A stretch of DNA of 21,432 bases from DASQUK01 sp046726215 (GTDB lineage: Bacteria > Actinomycetota > Acidimicrobiia > Acidimicrobiales > VFJN01). Shown piece by piece: positions 1 through 7,675 of this stretch. Position 1 is the stretch's first letter; each line of letters opens with the position of its first letter. A program made the translations under genes and the position numbers. Under the pieces are notes generated by a model, which searched no databases, had not been told where the DNA came from, and worked only from the letters and a program-made list of their open reading frames with translations. The stretch covers positions 1-21,432 of the forward strand of contig JBKPAA010000129.1 in the NCBI GenBank assembly GCA_046726215.1, read 5' to 3'.

Positions 1-663
1 GGAGGCGACCGTGTCGAGCCACCCGCTGAGCTCCTCGCGGGGGACGTACGACGAGGTCAGGAACAGGAAGGGGAAGAACAGCAGGAAGCTGGAGTTCACC
101 GCCGCCGGGTTGCCGGTCTTGAGGGCGATGGCGTAGCCGAACCCGGCGAAGGCCAGGCTCCACAGGCCGGCTATGACGATGAACGCCACGACCCCCAGGG
201 GCCCCGACTCGAACCGCACGCCAAGGATGAAGCCCATGATCAGGATCGGGACGGTCAGCGTGCACGCCACCGACACGTCGGCGCACAGGTGCCCGAGCAG
301 GATGGCCAGGCGCCGGATCGGCGTCAGCAGGAGCCGGTCGAAGTAGCCGTTCTGGACGTCGAGCACCAGCGCGTAGGCCCGAGACACGCCGGTGACCCCG
401 AGCAGGATCGCCGTGGGCATCTGGAACGCGGTGAAGTCGAAGCCGGGGATGTTGTTCTCGGTGAGGTCGGACAGCGTGCCGACGTTGACGACGAAGAAGA
501 ACAGGGCGATGAAGATCGGCGGGATCACCGACTCCACGTCGCGCGGGACCGCCCGCAGCGCCCGCCCGGCGATGGAGGCGATGTCGTGGAGGAGCCCGGC
601 CGGGCGGGCCCGGATGGCGCTCGGCGTGGCCGGCGCCGTGACGGCGGTGTCGATGGCGGTCAC
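1..663 (-). CDS. ABC-2 type exporter permease, DrrB-like (3' end cut by window edge)
   Basis: Reading the minus strand from a GTG at 661-663 gives 221 codons open to the edge of the window. The GTG overlaps the stop of the upstream ATPase in a GTGA junction, so the pair is translationally coupled. The protein has a short cytoplasmic N-terminus, then hydrophobic stretches (for example IFIALFFFVVNVG, then segments around VPILIMGFILGV and LLFFPFLFLTSSYVP). The conserved LLLTPIRR cytoplasmic loop of ABC-2 permeases lies between them, and the late SSYVPRE motif is typical of the DrrB/ABC-2 family. The family is usually about 250-290 residues, so roughly the last 30-60 are missing here. It would form the membrane channel of an exporter with the neighbouring ATPase. 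The substrate (drug, lipid or polysaccharide) cannot be told from sequence. Confidence 0.88.
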   Translation of the reverse strand, partial: MTAIDTAVTAPATPSAIRARPAGLLHDIASIAGRALRAVPRDVESVIPPIFIALFFFVVNVGTLSDLTENNIPGFDFTAFQMPTAILLGVTGVSRAYALVLDVQNGYFDRLLLTPIRRLAILLGHLCADVSVACTLTVPILIMGFILGVRFESGPLGVVAFIVIAGLWSLAFAGFGYAIALKTGNPAAVNSSFLLFFPFLFLTSSYVPREELSGWLDTVAS

Positions 664-1673
664 GATGTCACCTCCGCGCTGTCGCTCTCGGTCGCCTCGG
701 CCATCTCGGCCAACTCGGCCTCGATGGCCTCGTCGGACGTCTGGATGTGCGAACCGGTCAGCTCGAGGAAGACGTCGTCGAGGGTCGGCGTGCGCAGCGT
801 GAGGTCGCGCACCGGGATGCCGCAGTTGTTGAGGGCCACGGCCACTGGGCCGATCACGGCCGTGCCCTCGGCGGCGGTGATCACCATCTCGTTGGCCCGG
901 GCCTCGACGCCGGCGACGCCGGCCACGGCCTGGACCATCGGGCAGGCACCGGCGGCGTCGCCGTCGAGCCTGGCGAAGATCACGTCGTTGCCGATGCGGC
1001 GCTTCAGCTCGAAGGGGGTGCCCTCGGCGACCAGCTTCCCCTCGTTGATGATGCCGACCCGGTTGGCCAGCTCGTCGGCCTCCTCGAGGTACTGGGTGGT
1101 GAGGAAGATGGTCATGTCGAGCTCTTGGTTGAGGCGGCGCACCTCCTCCCACACCCGGGCCCGGCTCATTGGGTCGAGCCCGGTCGTCGGTTCGTCGAGG
1201 AAGAGCACCGTGGGGTTGTGGACCAGGGCGGCGGCCAGGTCGAGGCGTCGCTTCATGCCGCCGGAGTAGGTGCTGATGGGCCGGCCCAACGCGTCGCCGA
1301 TGTCGACCAGCTGGGCAAGGTCGGCCAGGCGCTGGTCGACCTCCGCCTTGGACAGGCCGTACAGCCGGCCCTGGAGGCGCAGCAGCTCGTCGCCGCTCTG
1401 CTTGGGATCGAGCGCCGCCTCCTGCAGGGCGACACCGATGCTCAGCCGCACCTTGCCGGGATCGGTGGCGACGTCGTACCCGGCCACCACGGCTCGGCCG
1501 CCGGTGGGCGCCAGCAGCGTGCAGAGGACCCGGACGGTGGTCGACTTCCCGGCGCCGTTGGGCCCGAGGAAGCCGTAGATCTCGCCCTGCTCGATCTCGA
1601 GGTCGACCTCGTCGACCGCCGTGAGGCCGTCGAACTGGCGGACCAGCTTCTCCGTACTGATTGTCGTACGCAT
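660..1673 (-). CDS. ABC exporter ATP-binding protein, DrrA-like
   Basis: This 337-residue protein is a single nucleotide-binding domain. Walker A is GPNGAGKST at residues 37-45, the signature SGGMKRR is near 137, and Walker B VLFLDEPTTGLD is near 156-167. A C-terminal extension follows, containing LRTPTLDDVFLELTG, typical of the daunorubicin-resistance (DrrA) branch of ABC-2 exporters. The first ATG at 1671-1673 is a natural start that places the domain at the usual position. It is the first gene of a two-gene minus-strand operon with the permease, and it is divergent from the SDR at 1866. It would power export; the substrate is unknown. The acidic, Ala/Glu-rich last 30 residues are probably disordered. 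Confidence 0.93.
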   Translation of the reverse strand: MRTTISTEKLVRQFDGLTAVDEVDLEIEQGEIYGFLGPNGAGKSTTVRVLCTLLAPTGGRAVVAGYDVATDPGKVRLSIGVALQEAALDPKQSGDELLRLQGRLYGLSKAEVDQRLADLAQLVDIGDALGRPISTYSGGMKRRLDLAAALVHNPTVLFLDEPTTGLDPMSRARVWEEVRRLNQELDMTIFLTTQYLEEADELANRVGIINEGKLVAEGTPFELKRRIGNDVIFARLDGDAAGACPMVQAVAGVAGVEARANEMVITAAEGTAVIGPVAVALNNCGIPVRDLTLRTPTLDDVFLELTGSHIQTSDEAIEAELAEMAEATESDSAEVTS

Positions 1674-1831
1674 GTTCGCCTACGCTACTCCTCGGGACGG
1701 GACATCCAAGAGACTTCCGGGTTAGGACGCAGCGGCGCCACAAAACTTGTCGCGCCAGAATGTCGCGCCGCAGCGGTGCCGCCGTCTTGGAAGGAAGGAA
1801 GCAAGCTCCCACTAGTCTGCGTCGACCGGCC

Positions 1832-1847
1832 CTGACGGATCTGTCAG
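1832..1847. promoter_or_regulatory. Candidate TetR operator upstream of the SDR gene
   Basis: The sequence CTGACGGATCTGTCAG is a 16-bp near-perfect palindrome (CTGAC-N6-GTCAG) ending 18 nt before the SDR ATG. It has the same half-sites and spacing as the palindrome at 4361-4382, which lies between the TetR gene and its neighbouring alcohol dehydrogenase. A possible -10 element TAGTCT lies at 1813-1818, just upstream, so a bound repressor would block the start of transcription. The rest of the 1674-1865 divergent gap shows only a 9-bp direct repeat TGTCGCGCC (1748-1756 and 1761-1769). Operator function is inferred. Confidence 0.55.
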
Positions 1848-1865
1848 AAACGGCGAGGGAGTCGC

Positions 1866-2792
1866 ATGGGGCTGTTCGACGGGAAGGTGGCCATCGTCAC
1901 GGGGGCCGGCCGGGGGATCGGCCGCGAGGAGGCCCGGCTGCTCGCGACCGAGGGCGCCAGGGTCGTCGTCAACGACCTGGGCGGCGCCGCCGATGGATCC
2001 GGTGCCGACACCGGGCCCGCCCACGAGGTCGTCGACGAGATCGGAGCCGCCGGTGGCGCCGCCGTCGCCAGCACCCATGACATCGCCACGTGGGACGGCG
2101 CCGAGGCGCTCGTCGGCCTGGCGGTCGAGCGGTTCGGGCGACTCGACGCCGTGGTCAACAACGCCGGGATCCTCCGCGACCGCATGAGCTTCACCATGTC
2201 CGAGGCCGAATGGGACGCCGTGATCGACGTCCACCTCAAGGGCCACTTCGCCGTGGCCCGCCACGCCGCCGCCTGGTGGCGGGCACGCTTCAAGGAGACG
2301 GGTGAGCCGGCCGGGGGGGCCATCGTCAACACGTCGAGCGAATCCGGGCTGTACGGCAACGCCGGGCAGGCCAACTACGCCGCCGCCAAGGCCGGGATTG
2401 CGGCCCTCACCATCGTGCTGGCCCGCGAGCTCGAGCGCCTCGGCGTGCGCGTCAACGCCATCGCCCCCGTGGCCCGGACCCGCCTCACCGAGGCCGTAGC
2501 CGGCGGCGCCATGGCGCCCGACGCGTCCGGCTTCGACCGGTTCGATCCCGCCAACGTCGCTGCGGTCGCGTGCTGGCTGGCGTCCGACCTCGCGGCCGGC
2601 ATCTCGGGGCAGGTGGTGAAGGTGCAGGGAGGCGTGGTACAGCTGCTCGAGGGCTGGCATCCCATAACCGAGGTGCGGGCCGACAAGCCGTGGACGCTGG
2701 AGGCGGTGGCCGCCCGCCGCGCCGGGATCCTCGGCCCCAGCGATGGGTCGGTGCCGCCATTCCTCCCGACGGCGCCCGGGCGGGTCACGTAG
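1866..2792 (+). CDS. SDR-family oxidoreductase (HSD17B4 / 3-hydroxyacyl-CoA dehydrogenase-like)
   Basis: This 308-residue classical short-chain dehydrogenase should be NAD(P)-dependent. The cofactor motif TGAGRGIG is at residues 12-19, NNAG at 98-101, and the catalytic triad is Ser158, Tyr171 and Lys175 (YAAAK). The VVVNDLGG segment after beta-strand 2, followed by an insert of about 20 residues, resembles the dehydrogenase domain of peroxisomal multifunctional enzyme 2 and actinobacterial 17-beta-hydroxysteroid/hydroxyacyl-CoA dehydrogenases. The Asp-Leu after strand 2 favours NAD. The C-terminus is about 45 residues longer than a minimal SDR. A GAGGGAG ribosome site lies about 5 nt before the ATG. 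The gene ends 3 nt from the convergent VOC gene and shares a putative operator with the alcohol dehydrogenase operon, which suggests one oxidative pathway. The true substrate is unknown. Confidence 0.9.
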   Translation: MGLFDGKVAIVTGAGRGIGREEARLLATEGARVVVNDLGGAADGSGADTGPAHEVVDEIGAAGGAAVASTHDIATWDGAEALVGLAVERFGRLDAVVNNAGILRDRMSFTMSEAEWDAVIDVHLKGHFAVARHAAAWWRARFKETGEPAGGAIVNTSSESGLYGNAGQANYAAAKAGIAALTIVLARELERLGVRVNAIAPVARTRLTEAVAGGAMAPDASGFDRFDPANVAAVACWLASDLAAGISGQVVKVQGGVVQLLEGWHPITEVRADKPWTLEAVAARRAGILGPSDGSVPPFLPTAPGRVT

Positions 2793-2795
2793 GGG

Positions 2796-3260
2796 CTATC
2801 GGGCCGGCTGGGTCGCCTCGGGGAACTCCCAATACTGCAGCTCGCAGGTCATGGGCAGCAGGTAGCGGACGTAGATGGAGTGGATCTTGACCACGCCCCG
2901 GTCGTCGACCGCCAGGTCGTCGAGGTCGACGCGGGGATCGCGGTCCCGAAAGCCGACGGCGCGGTCGCGGGCGGCGACCAGGTCCTCCCGCGAGCGGACG
3001 GCGAAGCCGTAGTGGTCGGTGCGTGGGCACTGCATGGGCTCGTCGTCGGCGACAAGGAAGATGAACTGGTCCCAGTGCACGCAGCTCAGGATCAGCCGCT
3101 TCCGGTCGACGGTCTCCGTCGGCAGCTCCTCGAAGCCGAGGACCTCGTCGAAGTAGCGGCACAGGTCGGCGCGGTTGGTCTCGTCCAGCAGGTCGGCCGG
3201 CACGCTCAGAGCCACGTGATTGAACTTCGGATTACCTGACGGGTAGTAGGGATGCGGCAT
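2796..3260 (-). CDS. VOC-superfamily (glyoxalase/dioxygenase fold) protein
   Basis: The 154-residue protein starts at the ATG at 3258-3260, which overlaps the stop of the alcohol dehydrogenase gene by one base (TGATG), indicating coupled translation. A much longer open frame upstream is only antisense to nothing useful and overlaps the dehydrogenase in another frame, so it was not used. The fold pattern is that of the vicinal-oxygen-chelate superfamily: FNHVALSV near 13-20 (His15), TDHYGFAV near 81-88 (His83), and CELQYWE near 139-145 (Glu140). The spacing of these residues would fit a His/His/Glu metal site. Members include glyoxalases, extradiol dioxygenases, epimerases and resistance proteins, so the reaction is not assignable. 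Its position with an alcohol dehydrogenase and under a TetR-type operator points to catabolism. Confidence 0.85.
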   Translation of the reverse strand: MPHPYYPSGNPKFNHVALSVPADLLDETNRADLCRYFDEVLGFEELPTETVDRKRLILSCVHWDQFIFLVADDEPMQCPRTDHYGFAVRSREDLVAARDRAVGFRDRDPRVDLDDLAVDDRGVVKIHSIYVRYLLPMTCELQYWEFPEATQPAR

Positions 3261-4345
3261 CACGCCTCCTCCGTCGTCGGGCCCGCGGCCAGCGCGAGAC
3301 CCGGTGCCACCATGACCTTGCCGGCGGTCTCGCCGGCGGCGAGCTTGCGCACCGCCTCGCCGACGGCGTCGAGCCCGATGTCGTCGGTCTCGATCAGGAT
3401 GTGGGTGGGGAGCGCGCCCGGGGACGACAGCAGCTCCAGCGCCCGGTCGAAGCCGTCGGCGTCGTACACGAACGAGCCGGTGACGGTCAGCTCGTTGAGC
3501 AGCATGCGGTTGGGGTCGAACGACGGCGGTTGCATCCCCGCCCCCACGAGCACCATCCGGCCCCCGCGCCGGAGCTGGTGCAGGCCGGCCTCCATCGCCG
3601 CCTTGTGGCCCGAGCACTCGAGCACCACGTCGACCGCGAGCGGCGAGATCTGCTCCGGCTCCCACATCGGGTACGTCGGCAGGTCCCCGGGATCGAGCAC
3701 CTCTGCCCCCAGCGCCACCGCCAGCGCCCGGCGCGGCGCGGCCGGCTCGACCACGGTCACCGACCCCAGACCCCGGGCGAGCAGGGCCGCCACGGTCAGG
3801 GCGCCGATCGGGCCGGCCCCCATCACCATCGCGGTGTCCCCCTGGCGAATCCCGGACCGGGTGATGCCGTGCAGCGCCACCGCCAACGGCTCTGCCAGCG
3901 CCGCCTCGCGCCGGCCGAGCCCCTCCGGGACCCGCACCAGGGCGCGGGCGTCGACCAGGGTGAACCGGGCGAACGCCCCGTCGTGGCCGTCGGCCATGAC
4001 CCGGCCGCGCACCTCGCACTGCGACGGCCGGCCCTCGAGGCAGCGCCGGCACTGGCCACAGCGGGGCGCCGGACCACCGACCACCTCATCGCCCACGGCC
4101 CAGCCGGTCACGCCGTCGCCCAGCGCAGCCACGACGCCGCTGTACTCGTGGCCGAGCACGGTGCCCGCAGTGCCGAGTCGCTCGGCGATCAGGTGGAGGT
4201 CGGACCCGCAGATGCCGCAGTGGCCGACCTCGACCAGCACCTGACCCGGGCCGGGTTCGGGCACGGGCCGCTCCTCCACCGCCACCTCGCCGGAGCCGCG
4301 GTACACCGCCGCTGGCATCGACGCCGGAACGTCGGTCGTGGTCAT
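3260..4345 (-). CDS. Zinc-dependent alcohol dehydrogenase, sorbitol/threonine/butanediol dehydrogenase-like
   Basis: This 361-residue medium-chain dehydrogenase carries both zinc sites. The catalytic site is formed by the CGSDLH cysteine (Cys46) and GHE (His66-Glu67). The structural zinc site is the four cysteines 96, 99, 102 and 110 in CGQCRRCLEGRPSQC. The Rossmann motif GAGPIG lies near residue 180 and is followed by an acidic residue (VVEP), favouring NAD. It would oxidise a secondary alcohol or polyol in the cytoplasm. The start is supported by GGAGGGG about 8 nt upstream on the minus strand. Immediately before that lies a palindrome that overlaps a possible -10 box (TAATCT, 4383-4378). 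The gene is followed by the VOC gene with a 1-bp overlap, and the TetR gene lies 88 bp upstream on the same strand. Confidence 0.92.
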   Translation of the reverse strand: MTTTDVPASMPAAVYRGSGEVAVEERPVPEPGPGQVLVEVGHCGICGSDLHLIAERLGTAGTVLGHEYSGVVAALGDGVTGWAVGDEVVGGPAPRCGQCRRCLEGRPSQCEVRGRVMADGHDGAFARFTLVDARALVRVPEGLGRREAALAEPLAVALHGITRSGIRQGDTAMVMGAGPIGALTVAALLARGLGSVTVVEPAAPRRALAVALGAEVLDPGDLPTYPMWEPEQISPLAVDVVLECSGHKAAMEAGLHQLRRGGRMVLVGAGMQPPSFDPNRMLLNELTVTGSFVYDADGFDRALELLSSPGALPTHILIETDDIGLDAVGEAVRKLAAGETAGKVMVAPGLALAAGPTTEEA

Positions 4346-4360
4346 TCGTCGCCCCTCCGG

Positions 4361-4382
4361 AATCTGACAGCGGCGTCAGATT
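4361..4382. promoter_or_regulatory. Candidate TetR operator before the alcohol dehydrogenase operon
   Basis: Perfect 8-bp arms AATCTGAC and GTCAGATT flank a 6-bp centre (AGCGGC). The core CTGAC-N6-GTCAG matches the palindrome at 1832-1847 exactly in arm sequence and spacing. On the minus strand it overlaps a TANNNT-type -10 element TAATCT (4383-4378) and ends directly before the ribosome site of the dehydrogenase gene. This is the layout expected of a repressor site. The nearest candidate repressor is the TetR protein encoded at 4434-5078. Binding is inferred, not shown. Confidence 0.65.
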
Positions 4383-4433
4383 AGTCCGGTCGATCCGCCC
4401 CCCACGGCGCCGGTCTGACGACCGACCCGCTGA

Positions 4434-5078
4434 TCAGCCGAAGGCGGCGGCCATGATGATGTCGGTGAGCGTGTCGTTGAGCTCGTCCCCGTCGGCGACG
4501 TCGAGCTGGCCGCTGGCGGCGTAGTAGTTGAGGCGCTCGACCATCATCATCAGCGCCAGGGTGGCGACGGTGGGATCGAGGCCCGAGCGCTTGGGCACGC
4601 GCAGCCGGCGGGTGAGCGCCAACGCCAGGCCGGTGAGGACGTCGTCGCGGTGTCGCGCGACGGGATCGCCCGACAACTCGGCCTCGGTCCAGGCTCGGAT
4701 CACCCTGCCGTGACGCCCGTAGACCTCGCTCACCCGCGCCAGCCAGGCCCGCAGTGTGGCCCGGCCCCGGCGTGAGTTGGTCACCGGTGCCAACTCGTCG
4801 ATCACACCCCGTAGCTCGGCCGCCACCTCCCCCACGAGTTGCTCGAAGAGGTCCTCCATGGACGAGAAGTACAGGTAGAAGGTCCCGTGGCTGCTGTGGG
4901 CGGCCGACACCACGTCGTCGACGCGGGCGGCGTGGTAGCCCTTGCGGTCGAACACGTCGGCGGCGGCGTCCAACAGGCGCTGTCGTGTGCGCCGACCGCG
5001 TGCCTGGAGGACGCGCTCGTTCCCGCCGGCGGCGCCGGCGGGAACGGCAGGATCGCTGCGGGCCGGCATCGTGGCCAC
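4434..5078 (-). CDS. TetR/AcrR-family transcriptional regulator
   Basis: The 214-residue protein has an N-terminal TetR DNA-binding domain. It includes RQRLLDAAADVFDRKGYHAARVD (about residues 32-54) and the helix-turn-helix ending HSSHGTFYLYF (about 61-71), the standard TetR signature. The remainder is the helical ligand-binding and dimerisation domain. The start may be the GTG at 5078 or the ATG three codons later; both lie well before the HTH. It stands upstream of the alcohol dehydrogenase/VOC operon on the same strand and is divergent from a methyltransferase gene. Two matching palindromes nearby (1832-1847 and 4361-4382) suggest that it represses the SDR and the dehydrogenase/VOC operon and is released by a pathway metabolite. 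The ligand is unknown. Confidence 0.92.
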   Translation of the reverse strand: MATMPARSDPAVPAGAAGGNERVLQARGRRTRQRLLDAAADVFDRKGYHAARVDDVVSAAHSSHGTFYLYFSSMEDLFEQLVGEVAAELRGVIDELAPVTNSRRGRATLRAWLARVSEVYGRHGRVIRAWTEAELSGDPVARHRDDVLTGLALALTRRLRVPKRSGLDPTVATLALMMMVERLNYYAASGQLDVADGDELNDTLTDIIMAAAFG

Positions 5079-5171
5079 GCTACTGGCGGTGGCGGCGGCC
5101 CGGTTGAGCGGACCTTACGCCGACGGGGGACGTTGCCGGCGCGTTCTCCCCCGGCTCCTACGCTGTCTCGG

Positions 5172-6035
5172 GTGGGTGAGAGGCGCGAGGAGATGCTGGC
5201 GGCGCAGTACTTCGCCGCCGTCGCGGGCATGGCGGCGATGCGGCACTGCCTGACCGAACCGTCTGCGGCGCGGGCCCGGCTCGACGACGTCCGTGCCGTC
5301 GTCGAGGGGTTGGACGAGTTCCCCAACAACCTGGTCGTGCCACTGCTCGAGTACGACGTCTCACGCGGATACGACGCCTGGGCCTCTCGCTACGACGGCC
5401 CGAATCCGGCGGTGGAGACGGACGAGATCGAGGTCCACAGACTCCTTGCCGACCTGGACGGCGACGTGGCGCTCGACGCCGCCTGCGGAACCGGCCGTCA
5501 CAGCGCGTACCTGCGGGGCCGGGGCTTCGAGGTGATCGGGGTCGACTCCAACCCCACGATGCTGGGCCTTGCCGAGTCCAAGGTTCCGGGTGGCGATTTC
5601 CGGCTCGGGGACCTGGCGGCGCTCCCGGTCGACACCGGCGTCGTCGACGTGGTCGTGTGCTCGCTCGCCCTCACCCACGTCGAGCGGCTCGAACCTGTTG
5701 TCGCCGAGTTCGCCCGGGTGACCCGCCCCGGTGGCGTCGTGGTCCTGTCGGACATGCACCCGATCACCGTTACCTTCGGCGGCGCCGCCGTGTTTCCCGC
5801 CGAGAGCCGGAAGTTCGAGCTGCACTTCGTGCGCAACCTCGTTCACCCGGTGGGCGAGTATGTCCGGGCCGCCGCGGCGGCCGGGCTCGTCGTCCGGGAC
5901 TGTCGTGAGCCGGCCGTGCCGGAGAGCGCGATCACCACCAACCCCGCCTACAGCGTCGTTCCCGATGCGGTGCGGCAAGCCTTCGAGGACCTCCCCTTCC
6001 TCCTGATCTGGTCGCTGCAGAAGCCACGAGAGTGA
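5172..6035 (+). CDS. Class I SAM-dependent methyltransferase
   Basis: Starting at the GTG at 5172 gives 287 residues. The alternative ATG at 5193 has its only purine-rich stretch (GAGGAG) abutting the start codon, so it is less likely. The GTG lies 7 nt after a TACGCT -10-like hexamer, which would suit a leaderless transcript. Motif I is LDAACGTGRH at residues 101-110, with the ribose-binding acidic residue Asp125 in VIGVDSN. Motif II/III are represented by VDVVVCSLALTHVE and the post-motif ARVTRPGGVVVLSDMHP. This is the Methyltransf_11 pattern of small-molecule methyltransferases. About 60 residues precede the usual YDAWASRYD entry sequence and are probably a helical cap. The substrate is unknown, and it is not obviously part of either neighbouring operon. 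Confidence 0.88.
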   Translation: MGERREEMLAAQYFAAVAGMAAMRHCLTEPSAARARLDDVRAVVEGLDEFPNNLVVPLLEYDVSRGYDAWASRYDGPNPAVETDEIEVHRLLADLDGDVALDAACGTGRHSAYLRGRGFEVIGVDSNPTMLGLAESKVPGGDFRLGDLAALPVDTGVVDVVVCSLALTHVERLEPVVAEFARVTRPGGVVVLSDMHPITVTFGGAAVFPAESRKFELHFVRNLVHPVGEYVRAAAAAGLVVRDCREPAVPESAITTNPAYSVVPDAVRQAFEDLPFLLIWSLQKPRE

Positions 6036-6091
6036 CCAGCCTGCGGACGACCTGACGATCCGCTTGCCGGGGGGTTCGAGTCGTCGACCGA

Positions 6092-6120
6092 TTGCCCGCG
6101 GGTTGCCTGTGAGTTAGTGT
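6092..6120 (+). promoter_or_regulatory. Candidate sigma-70-type promoter of the rhamnose operon
   Basis: A -35 element TTGCCC (6092-6097) and a -10 element TAGTGT (6115-6120) are separated by exactly 17 bp. They lie 42 bp upstream of the rhaT start, in the only sizeable gap (6036-6162) before the operon. The -10 box is overlapped by the GTGTTA-N4-TAACAC palindrome, as expected for a repressed sugar-utilisation promoter. The match to consensus is moderate (TTGaca/TAtaaT), so this is a prediction. Confidence 0.5.
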
Positions 6121-6132
6121 TAGAAGTAACAC
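6117..6132. promoter_or_regulatory. Candidate DeoR-family operator of the rhamnose operon
   Basis: GTGTTAGAAGTAACAC is a perfect 6-bp inverted repeat around a 4-bp centre. The TGTTA...TAACA half-sites resemble the known site of Escherichia coli DeoR (TGTTAGAATTCTAACA). The operon that follows ends with its own DeoR-family regulator gene. The site overlaps the -10 box and lies 30 bp before the rhaT start, a repressor position. I saw no second copy elsewhere in the window. Assignment to the regulator at 16143-16889 is inference from family and position. Confidence 0.6.
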
Positions 6133-6162
6133 GTACGAACGTCGACTGCAGGGGGGTGCAGG

Positions 6163-7668
6163 TTGGTCCGTTCGGTGAGCGACGCCGCTCCCGTCCTCGC
6201 CATGCGGGGCATCTGCAAGCGGTTCGGGGCCACCCGCGCGCTGGACGACGTGTCGCTCGACCTTCGCGCCGGCGAGGTCCACGCGCTCGTCGGCGAGAAC
6301 GGTGCGGGCAAGTCGACGCTCATCAAGGTCATGACGGGCGTCTACCCGCCCGACGAGGGTGCCGTCCTGGTCGACGGCGAGCCCGTTTCGCTGCGCAGCG
6401 CCGCCGACGCTCAGCGCCTGGGCATCGGTGCGATCTACCAGGAGCCGCTGATCTTCCCCGACCTGAGCGTCGCCGAGAACATCTTCATCGGGCACCAGGA
6501 TCAGGGTCTCGTGGTGCGCTGGCGCCCGATGTGCGCCGACGCCGAAGCGATCCTGGCACGGCTCGACGTTCACATCGATCCCCGGATACCGGCCAGCGGC
6601 CTGCCCGTCGCCACCCAGCAGGCGATCGAGATCGCCAAGGCCATCTCGCTCGACGTGCGCGTGCTGATCATGGACGAGCCCACGGCCGCACTCTCGGCCC
6701 ACGAGGTCGAGCGGCTGTTCCGCCAGGTGCGCCAGCTCCGCGACTCGGGGGTGGCGGTGCTGTTCATCAGCCACCGGCTGGAGGAGGTGTTCGAGATCGC
6801 CGACCGCGTCTCCGTGTTCCGCGACGGTCGTCACGTCTCGACGGCGGCGCGCGGCGATGTCACCCGTCCCCAGCTCATCGCCGCCATGGTTGGTCGCCAG
6901 GTCTCCGACTTCTACGCCCGTCACGACCATCAGGCAGGCGAGGTGATCCTGCGGGTGCGGGACCTCGGCCGGACGGGCAAGTTCACCGGCGTCTCGTTCG
7001 ACCTACGGCGGGGCGAGGTCCTCGGGCTGGCCGGGCTCGTGGGGGCGGGCCGCACCGACGTCGCGCTGGCGCTGTTCGGGGTCGCTCCGGCGGAGGCGGG
7101 AACGATCGAGCTCACCGGCCAACTGGTCGGGATCGCCACCCCCCGCCAGGCGCTCGACCGCGGGATCGCCTACCTGTCCGAAGATCGCCGCCACGTCGGG
7201 CTGTCGCTGCCGCAGTCGGTGACCGCGAACATCACGCTGCCGTCGCTGCGACGCTACGTCTCGAGGCTCGGGCTCGTGGACGGCGCCGCGGAGCGGTCGG
7301 TCGCCGACCGGTTCCGACGACAGCTCAGCATCCGCACCGCCGGGCTGTCGCAGCCGGTGGGGCTGCTCTCCGGGGGCAACCAGCAGAAGACGATGCTCGC
7401 CAAGTGGCTGAACACGGAGCCGGCCGTGCTGATCCTCGACGAGCCGACCCGGGGGATCGACGTGGGTGCCAAGGCCGACGTCCACCGGATCATCGACGAC
7501 CTCGCCCGCTCGGGCATGGCCATCCTGCTGATCTCGTCGGACCTGCCCGAGGTGCTGGCGGTGAGCGATCGCGTGCTGGTCATGCGCGAGGGCGAACAGA
7601 CGGGCCTGTTCGCCCGGGCCGAGGCCACCCAGGAGCGCGTCATGACCGCGGCCGTGGGGGTCGCGTGA
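6163..7668 (+). CDS. rhaT: L-rhamnose ABC importer, double ATP-binding protein
   Basis: This 501-residue protein has two fused nucleotide-binding domains, the RbsA/XylG/MglA layout of carbohydrate-uptake class 2 importers. The first has Walker A GENGAGKST at 44-52, a degenerate signature VATQQAIEIAKAI and Walker B VLIMDEPTAAL. The second has the family-typical degenerate Walker A GLVGAGRTD, a canonical LSGGNQQK signature and Walker B VLILDEPTRGID. The start is the TTG at 6163, supported by a GGGGGG run 7 nt upstream; a GTG four codons later would be 19 nt away. It is the first gene of the operon and energises uptake through the two permeases. The name follows the rhizobial RhaSTPQ transporter; it is not the E. 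coli RhaT symporter. Rhamnose specificity is inferred from the catabolic genes downstream. Confidence 0.92.
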   Translation: MVRSVSDAAPVLAMRGICKRFGATRALDDVSLDLRAGEVHALVGENGAGKSTLIKVMTGVYPPDEGAVLVDGEPVSLRSAADAQRLGIGAIYQEPLIFPDLSVAENIFIGHQDQGLVVRWRPMCADAEAILARLDVHIDPRIPASGLPVATQQAIEIAKAISLDVRVLIMDEPTAALSAHEVERLFRQVRQLRDSGVAVLFISHRLEEVFEIADRVSVFRDGRHVSTAARGDVTRPQLIAAMVGRQVSDFYARHDHQAGEVILRVRDLGRTGKFTGVSFDLRRGEVLGLAGLVGAGRTDVALALFGVAPAEAGTIELTGQLVGIATPRQALDRGIAYLSEDRRHVGLSLPQSVTANITLPSLRRYVSRLGLVDGAAERSVADRFRRQLSIRTAGLSQPVGLLSGGNQQKTMLAKWLNTEPAVLILDEPTRGIDVGAKADVHRIIDDLARSGMAILLISSDLPEVLAVSDRVLVMREGEQTGLFARAEATQERVMTAAVGVA

Positions 7669-7675
7669 GGGCGGC

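Noticed and set aside
289..1835. Long plus-strand open frames (326 and 362 codons) across the exporter ATPase and permease
   Set aside because: They are antisense to genes with clear motifs, and their translations are Arg/Gly/Asp-rich or Ser/Thr/Arg-rich without domains, typical of GC-rich shadow frames.
3263..4052. N-terminal extension of the VOC protein to a 418-codon frame
   Set aside because: The added 263 residues overlap the alcohol dehydrogenase in another frame and are low-complexity; the ATG at 3260 with TGATG coupling is the natural start.
5250..5265. CTGAC-N6-GTCTG, similar to the TetR palindrome, inside the methyltransferase gene
   Set aside because: One arm is imperfect and it lies about 80 bp inside the coding region, so it is probably chance.
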